In this document: positions 58,063-64,000 of the stretch, piece after piece
How the letters are laid out: each line of letters starts with the position of its first letter
Position numbering within the stretch: the first letter of the stretch is position 1
Source: Aquilaria yunnanensis
Lineage: Eukaryota; Streptophyta; Magnoliopsida; Malvales; Thymelaeaceae
NCBI GenBank assembly: GCA_039654915.1
Contig: CM077596.1
Location: 5,084,001 to 5,148,000, forward strand
Length of the DNA stretch: 64,000 nt
Direction: 5' to 3'
The notes under the pieces: generated by a model
The model's input: only the letters and a program-made list of their open reading frames with translations
Database searches by the model: none
Told to the model about the DNA's origin: nothing
Program-made: the position numbers and the translations under genes

Positions 58063-60515
58063 CTTCCATTCTGAAACAAACATTGGGCCTCGAAGTAGAA
58101 ACAGTTGCAAAGCGTCGGAAGCTATATGCTGCTCTAACTTCCTGCAGAAGTCCCAAAGAGTCCATTGGTAATTCAAAATTACTAATTCTTACTGTAAAAT
58201 AAAAAAATAAAAAAAAAACTCTAAAAAACATGCAGCAACTCTGAATTAAAAAAAAAGTACTTTTATCTCAGACCATACAAAGTGACAAGGACAGAAAGCG
58301 ACTCAAACCAAAGAAAGTTTGTCATGTGCTCATATTCCACAAACGTACCCAATTTATTGAAGATAAAACCACCCCTATGCTTTACCTTTTTTTCAATAAA
58401 GCAACATAAAATTAGGTACTGTGATAATGAAATTTCCTCTTCTATCTACATCACACCAAATGATGAACAACAACAAAACTAAAGAAATATACAAATGTAT
58501 TTGCTTGCAAACTAGGGTATATAAATATTTTGATACTCAAATGGTTAAGTTCAAGCATTGTATACCATTTGAAGCACGATGCTCACAGCAACCCCCCCTA
58601 AAAGGATCAACAGGAAAACACCAATCTCTGATATCAACTATAAAAAGACACAAAAAAGAGCATCTTATCAAAAAAGGTAAAAATGATTTCATGCACACAT
58701 CCAAATGTTCAAGCTAAAAATGATATTTTAAATTTCTGAAAATAGCACACTAGTAATTTTCACTTTAATATCCCAACAATTCAATAACACGAACTAAAAG
58801 ATCATGATACAATCACCACACTGTAACACCCCTGCAGATTTGATGAGTACTTAGACACAGTTGTTAATTATCGAGGAATGCATGACCAAACTTCTTATGA
58901 AGATTATGAAGCCCCAAACATGCTCATGTTAGTTTACAAGAAGTTTGTTGACTGAAAAAAAAAAAGCTAAATAATGTAGAGTAAAAGGAGTGACCACCTC
59001 GCCATTCCCAGTCATGAATGAGCCTGAACCTTCAAGTGTTGGTAACAGTAGTGATAGTACATCCATTGGTGCTCTGTCAATATCCTAAAAAACAACCCAT
59101 AATCCATCCAGAACAGCCTGTAACATAACATAATTTGTAATTCACAGAGTAAATGTATTAAAATGTAGAATAAACTTATCTCTTTCAAGAACAAGCTATT
59201 ACCTAGGTTAGAAATCCTGGCTGCCATCTAAATTCACCGGGTTGCTCAGCACAAACATAGCTTCCAACCAAAGTTTTCCCATCAATTTGATCATCCACGT
59301 GAATAGAAAGAACTGCAGGGATGAGCAAAGCAAAGACTGAGAATACAGCAAAGCATGGAAGCATGAATGAGAAAAGGAAAGCTAGAAATATAGATAATCT
59401 ACTGAAACATCGGATGTTACTTCACATGGAAATACTATGATATGATGAACAAACATCACTCAAGCTCCCCAGCATGGAGATATCATAAAAATTTCCATCA
59501 AAATGGACACAATACAACAATTTAGAAGACATGAAAGTTTGGATACATAAAAACAAACATACAAACAAGGCTTGACCATAGCTCAAGTGTTTCAAGCCAT
59601 ATTTCTCCTTTCCTTTACAGTTCACCATGCCAAAGATATAAAGAGATGGTCAACAATGAGTTGCTTTTTATTCAATTTGAGGCAAACATAAGACATAGAA
59701 TATACACATAAGAATCACAGTGTAATTAAACGTGCTACATAGGCATTCCACAATAGAAGCTGAAACACCATATGTGAAAACCAAGTACATAAGTTGATAG
59801 GAAGCAACTATTAGACTCCCCATTACTCACATCTTGAATCACTCAATGAATTCACAATTCTCATCTTCAGAGTGGAGCCATGCAGTACTAGGCATGAGCT
59901 ACATCAATGTGACAATAGGGGTACACACCAGGAACAGGCCTTGCAAGTGCCATAAAAGATTTTCACAGTATGTAGCCACAATAGCATAATTAAAACTATT
60001 ATTACAATTTACAAAGTTATCTGCAGCAAATGATTCTATCCCAAACCAAACTGTCTAGTCATGCCACACAAAAGATAGAAAAGACAGATATGTATACTAG
60101 TCATAAAATACCTTGATTTCCACTCTCTTGAGCCATTTTGCTGATCAAAGCAGATAGCTTTCCATTTTCAAACTTCATTTCACCTTGATCCGATGACCCA
60201 AGATATGCACCAGCTCTTTCTGCTGTAGTGTCCTGACAGAAATCATCCCAGCTAAAAATGACGAATTAAAAAAATTAAATTAAATTAAATAGGGAATGCA
60301 AACAGTTCATTCCTCTGAAAATAATAGGCATGGAAGCAACACCAACCGCAAAAAACACGAATGTGCTTCTTCTGCGCCAATACCAAAATTTTCAACTGAG
60401 TTGTCACCAAAATCCAAGATTACAGTCATTATTTGGACAACACACCACCTTACATCCACCATATCTTTTACCTCAACATCACTGCTTGGATCAAAATATA
60501 CAAACTTGTTTACAA
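58063..60515 (-). pseudogene. MDN1: Captured midasin (MDN1) gene fragment, five exons
   Basis: Midasin is the giant AAA-type ATPase that removes assembly factors from pre-60S ribosomes in the nucleus. Exons on the minus strand: about 60515-60347 (DVRWCVVQIMTVIL...), 60251-60112 (WDDFCQD... to ...MAQESGNQ), 59312-59203 (DDQIDGKTLVGSYVC, EQPGEFRWQP), 59117-58998 (DIDRAPMDVLSLLLPTLEG), 58141-58063 (FRRFATVSTSRP). Introns with GT/AG ends remain and phases join correctly, so the copy came from genomic DNA. The second exon appears internally deleted: about 90 residues normally found here, including the first Walker A glycine loop, are missing. TAG stops end exon 3 (where Gln is expected) and interrupt exon 4 (WVVF-stop-DID, where Glu is expected). 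Only a small part of the first AAA region is present. Confidence 0.85.
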
Positions 60516-61034
60516 AGTTGAACAAACAAGACCAATCCTAGAGTTTGGAGAAGGCTTCTGGTTCCACCATGAGAAGGCGGTAAGATACCCAGAGAGAATG
60601 CAAGTGTCTGGCAATGACCTTCCAAGAAAAAGAACAAGCAGTGGGAAAAAGGAACAAAGTTGTCATCCCCAATACAAATATCAAGTTCAATCAGCTTTAA
60701 CTCAATTAGCTGTTTCTGTCACCAATGGATAAACATATTATACCACTAGGACTTCTTGGAAACTGCCCTACCTTCACTCCGAAATAAAACAAAAAATGCC
60801 TCCAAAGAATCTAAAATTAACAATAAAAATAATAAACCCAAGAAACAAAGCAAGAAAATTGAATAGCTGGTTCAACTTGAGACAGGAGGCCGCTTGGGTT
60901 CCATGTCCAAATCGCCATCTATGGTTCCTTTCTTACTGCTGTTGCTGCTGCTGCAATCTGCAAGGAAAAAAACCAAGAATCGCCGCCCATGACAAAATCA
61001 AAGAAACAAACAAGTTTATGCTCGAGAAATATAC

Positions 61035-61184
61035 CTGGAAGACCGCAAGCACAACAAAATGCTCCAACTTCTGAGCTAGTTGATGCCATAGCTTTCTCTA
61101 GTACAGATCTGCGAGGTTATTGTACCACTCAGCTAGCTGGGGATGTTGGTTACGGCGAGAATCGAGATACTGAAGAGCCGCCAT
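61035..61184 (-). pseudogene. RPN9: Captured RPN9 (26S proteasome lid subunit) first exon
   Basis: RPN9 (PSMD13) is a lid subunit of the 26S proteasome. The minus-strand exon opens with the ATG at 61182-61184 and encodes 50 codons: MAALQYLDSRRNQHPQLAEW, then YNNLADLY, a TAG stop where Gln is expected, then RKLWHQLAQKLEHFVVLAVF and Q, ending at a GTATAT donor. Apart from the stop it matches the N-terminus of plant RPN9. Sequence to about 61270 is probably its 5' leader. No further RPN9 exon was found; the next coding pieces downstream are midasin exons in the same direction. Confidence 0.85.
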
Positions 61185-61299
61185 GGTCGAATAAAAAACT
61201 GGGCAGATCAAGAGGAAACAGAAGCCATCAGTGCGAAGGTGGGAGCAGTCGCGCAGACGTCTAAAACAGGACATCACTTCTGCGTTAAAAGATAATGAA

Positions 61300-62765
61300 A
61301 CATAATGTAAGTGACGGCTTACTGTCGCTTAAAACTAGCGACTTCTGGCCGTCACAAACATATTACACCTCCTAATCCACTATTACTATTTTTGGGATTT
61401 TGTTAAGTTTAATGACGATAACCGTCACTAAATAATTAATATAATTTTCATTAAATAGATTATTTGTTAATTACTCAAAAAATATTTAGAGATTTGTATG
61501 CTTAATTAATCAGATTAAAAATTATAATTATACAATTATAATGTTAGCGACGCATAACCGTCACTAAATTAACGACTTTAAGCCGTCACTAAATTAGCGA
61601 CGGTAAGCCGTCACTAATGTTAGCGATGCATAATCGTCACTAAATTAGCGACTTTAAGCCGTTACTAAAATTTAGTGACGCATAACCCTCACTAAATTAG
61701 CGACGGTAAGCCGTCACTAATGTTAGCGACGAATAACCGTCACTAAATTAGCGACTTTAAGCCGTCACTAAAATTTAGTTATGCATAACCGTCACTAAAT
61801 TAGCGACGGTAAGCCGTCACTAACGTTAGTGACGCATAACCGTCACTAAATTAGGGACTTTAAGCCGTTAGTAACTTTAGTGACGCATAATCGTCACTTA
61901 TTTAGCGAAGATAACCAACCACAAACTTTAGCGACGTTTAACATTCACTAAATTTGCAACGGTAAATTGTCACATAGAGCCCGATGAAACTTTAGCGACG
62001 GATATCAGTTCCTACATAGCAGCAACAAACTAATTGGGTTGAAAAGTCTGCAGAAGTTAAACTACGTGTCATGATATTTTACGCATGCGCATGCATTCGT
62101 TGTGTATTAATATTTTTTTTTATTATTCTGTTCCTTTAAACAAAGTTGTTTGTTATAATGGTAAAGATACAGAAACTTGTTGGATAGAAGGGTCTCAATA
62201 ACGTAAATAAAATTCGTATAATCTTAAAATTGTTTCGTGAGGAAAAAAATATCTACAATCTAAATACATTTGTATTATATCAACTGAAATAATTTATGTT
62301 GTGTGAGAATTTGAGACGTCACACAATTTTCAGCTATAATATTTATATTTTTCTAGTAGTGTATTCAAAAGCAATTATTTATGTTCAATGAGATAACAAT
62401 TTATTATAAAAAATGACAGCCACATGAGAACCCAAATTTTTTTTTATTTATTTTTTTTAGTTTAGCGACGGTCAACCGTCACTAAATTAGCGATGATACG
62501 CAGTCGCTAATTTTAGCGACGGCCAACCGTCACTAAATTAGTGACGGTACGCCGTCACTAATTTTAGTGACGGCCAACCATCACTAAGTTAGCAACGGTA
62601 CGCCGTTGCTAACTTTAGCGATGCGTAACCGTAACTAATTTAGCGATGGTAAACCATTACTAAAATTTAGCGACTAACAGCCGTCACTAAAGTCTCACCG
62701 GAATATTATCGACTATTAACCGTCGCTAATTAGCGACGATTTCTTGCCGTCGCTAATTAGACTGT
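61300..62765. repeat. Right subterminal repeat array of the CACTA element
   Basis: Arrays at about 61310-61990 and 62460-62765 of units like TTAGCGACGGTAAGCCGTCACTAA, separated by AT-rich sequence (62000-62455). The unit dialect differs from the left array (GTCACTAAATTAGCGAC rather than GTCGCTAGTTAGTGACG). Inside the AT-rich spacer, at 62348-62361, lies a second CACTA-type end TTTTTCTAGTAGTG. Confidence 0.9.
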
Positions 62766-62794
62766 CGCTAAATTTGAATTTTCTTGTGGTGGGT

Positions 62795-63340
62795 GGCACA
62801 ATTGTAATATTGTGGGTGATTCGAATCATTGAACTTGATACATAACTCGTCCAGCATCCAAATGTTTGGCACATTGTTCAACTTCCGAAGATGAATGGAT
62901 CAAAAGAAATAATTTTCCAGTGTTGTTTAAAATTACTAGAATCCATCTAGCTATTCAATGTCGGTGCCATTGTTGTTTTGCTTTGGGCCAACGAGAGATC
63001 CACAGCCAAATAGCCTTTTCAATAGCAATGCAACATGTATTCAGGAAAAGCTGCCATCGATGTAGGATTAGAACTTAAAATATGCAGCTTTACACAAAAC
63101 AGAGAGGTCCAATAAAGCTTGCGAAACCTGTAATGTTGGTTAGTTCATCTATGGTTTTTCCCATTGAAACCGTTCACTTAGATTTGCCACACCACAAGCC
63201 ATCAAAATTGCATCTTTCATGCACCTGCTTATCCTAGTGCATCAAAACAGTCAGAGCTCAAACTGACACCGTGTGGAGGAAGATAAAAGGCAAAGGTGTT
63301 TCAACCCTTGGAAGGCAACCTGCAGTAAATCCAGGTCACG
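62795..63340 (-). other. 3' flank / 3' UTR of the ARID/ELM2 gene
   Basis: No separate gene recognised. As the stop codon of the next gene is at 63341, part of this is presumably its 3' UTR, possibly with an intron. The CACTA element ends only about 550 bases from that stop codon. Confidence 0.4.
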
Positions 63341-64000
63341 CTACTCCAATTCAATGCACTGCTTATTCTGAGAGCAAATCAACACATTAGAGCCGGGAAC
63401 CTTCAGAGATTCATGCCCAAAACTGCCACTTACGCATCCAAACTCTTCTTCATCATCATCACTGTCGATCTCCCAAGGAGTAACACGGTTCTGATAACTT
63501 CGGCGCTTGATAAGAAACACATTGAAGTAATAGCTCACGAGGTCTTGTTTCTTCTTCTCGGGAAAACACTTCAAAGAATCAGCCCGGAAGAGTTTATTTA
63601 AAGATTCGGAGTTTAATCTTATCATGTTCTTAAACCTCTTTTCCTCCTCGAACGTCCACCGCAGTGACACTTCCTCTCCCATTTGGCTAAATCTCCAATG
63701 ATAGAATACTGGACCTAGTTCAAGCTTCAATTTCATCCTTTTTTCAGCAATGTGAAATCGAACACATTCGACAGAACCTGGAACCCTACAGCCACATGAA
63801 GCAGGTCTTCCCCTACCAATCAGGTCTATTTGAGTTGATGGATCATTCTCTCCAAAGTCTAGGTGCCAGTCACATGTGCCTAGCCACTTTGAATCAGAAT
63901 GTGAACTCATCCCAGTCCATTCAGGGACATTGGCTTGAAAGAGTCGTCCAACACAAGGCTGCCTTCTAGGGAAACGGTCTCCAGACTGCTTTCCCTTCCT
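63341..64000 (-). CDS. ELM2/SANT C-terminal part of an ARID-type nuclear protein (partial)
   Basis: The frame is open from the window edge to a stop at 63341, giving the last 219 residues. The first 30 visible residues include VGRLFQANVPEWTG, the ELM2-type motif. Then come SDSKWLGT, GRGRPASCGCRVPGSVECVR and FHIAEKRMKLKLELG, a conserved block of plant ARID1/ARID2-like proteins. A SANT/Myb-like segment follows (VSLRWTFEEEKRFKNMIRLN ... DLVSYYFNVFLIKRRSYQNR), then an acidic DSDDDEEEFG. Such proteins are nuclear and bind chromatin or DNA; the ARID domain itself would be upstream, outside the window. An ATG at 63908-63910 lies inside the conserved region and is not the start. Looks intact; residues after PGSN are less familiar. 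Confidence 0.88.
   Translation of the reverse strand, partial: RKGKQSGDRFPRRQPCVGRLFQANVPEWTGMSSHSDSKWLGTCDWHLDFGENDPSTQIDLIGRGRPASCGCRVPGSVECVRFHIAEKRMKLKLELGPVFYHWRFSQMGEEVSLRWTFEEEKRFKNMIRLNSESLNKLFRADSLKCFPEKKKQDLVSYYFNVFLIKRRSYQNRVTPWEIDSDDDEEEFGCVSGSFGHESLKVPGSNVLICSQNKQCIELE

Larger units (their letters stand above)
54962..62791. mobile_element. Non-autonomous CACTA (En/Spm) element with captured host genes
   Basis: The left end is CACTACTAGAAAAACCGC at 54962. The right end at 62791, reverse complemented, is CACCACAAGAAAATTC; both ends continue with ATTTAGCGAC at the same distance. The 3-bp direct repeat GGT flanks it (54959-54961 and 62792-62794), as expected for CACTA elements. Both flanks are filled with long arrays of TAGCGACGG/CCGTCGCTA-type subterminal repeats. 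The interior carries intron-containing pieces of MDN1 and RPN9 on the minus strand and no recognisable transposase, so it needs enzymes in trans. A 1.3-kb solo LTR sits in the left array. Length 7830 bases including that insertion. Confidence 0.88.

Noticed and set aside
58063..61184. Reading the MDN1/RPN9 exons as functional genes
   Set aside because: Only one RPN9 exon and a handful of midasin exons are present, with stops and an internal deletion, all inside a transposon.
54959..62364. Ending the CACTA element at 62361
   Set aside because: The inner end matches the left terminus better but its flanking bases (TAT) do not duplicate GGT; the outer end at 62791 has GGT and keeps the ATTTAGCGAC motif at the same offset.
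1..64000. tRNA, rRNA, CRISPR arrays or organelle DNA insertions
   Set aside because: No cloverleaf-like, ribosomal or organelle gene sequence was recognised; the repeats present are explained by transposon subterminal arrays and LTRs.

Overview
This is nuclear DNA of a flowering plant, most likely a eudicot. The genes have many introns with plant-type splice sites, the proteins are recognisable plant families, and most of the window is layered plant transposable elements (Ty1/copia, Ty3/gypsy Tekay- and Tat-type, L1-type LINEs, hAT-type MITEs, a CACTA element). No bacterial-style operons, tRNA, rRNA or CRISPR were seen.

Layout. 1-1.8 kb: LTR-like repeat. 1.8-3.8 kb: truncated copia element (minus). 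4.5-4.8 kb: decayed receptor-kinase fragment. 5.05-5.28 kb: small MITE. About 6.3-8.4 kb: single-coding-exon gene for a twin CX9C (CHCH) mitochondrial-type protein (plus). 10.2-10.8 kb: LINE fragment. 10.9-11.4 kb: hAT-like MITE. 12.2-24.4 kb: complete 33-exon gene (minus) for a PepN-type M1 zinc aminopeptidase with a predicted organelle transit peptide. I rebuilt all 33 coding exons; they sum to 2922 nt (973 codons plus stop). One intron holds a decayed LINE and another a hAT MITE. 24.9-26.5 kb: 1.55-kb hAT-type element with a perfect 8-bp target duplication. 27.0-46.8 kb: Tat-type gypsy element (plus) whose 5' LTR was split by a full-length Tekay-type gypsy element (27.3-37.75 kb, minus); it also carries a copia-like solo LTR and an antisense ORF. 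46.9-51.5 kb: second decayed Tat-type element in the opposite orientation. 51.5-55 kb: LTR-like and unassigned sequence. 54.96-62.79 kb: non-autonomous CACTA element carrying intron-containing pieces of two host genes, MDN1 (midasin) and RPN9 (26S proteasome lid). 63.3-64.0 kb: C-terminus of an ELM2/SANT ARID-type nuclear protein (minus), running off the window.

Only three genes look intact: the CHCH protein, the M1 aminopeptidase and the ARID/ELM2 protein. They are unrelated housekeeping-type genes and form no pathway. The two most unusual signals are (1) a run of tiny exons (19, 5 and 12 nt) in the aminopeptidase gene, where the 12-nt exon alone encodes the catalytic tyrosine, and (2) the Pack-CACTA element holding RPN9 and MDN1 fragments in the same transcriptional direction.
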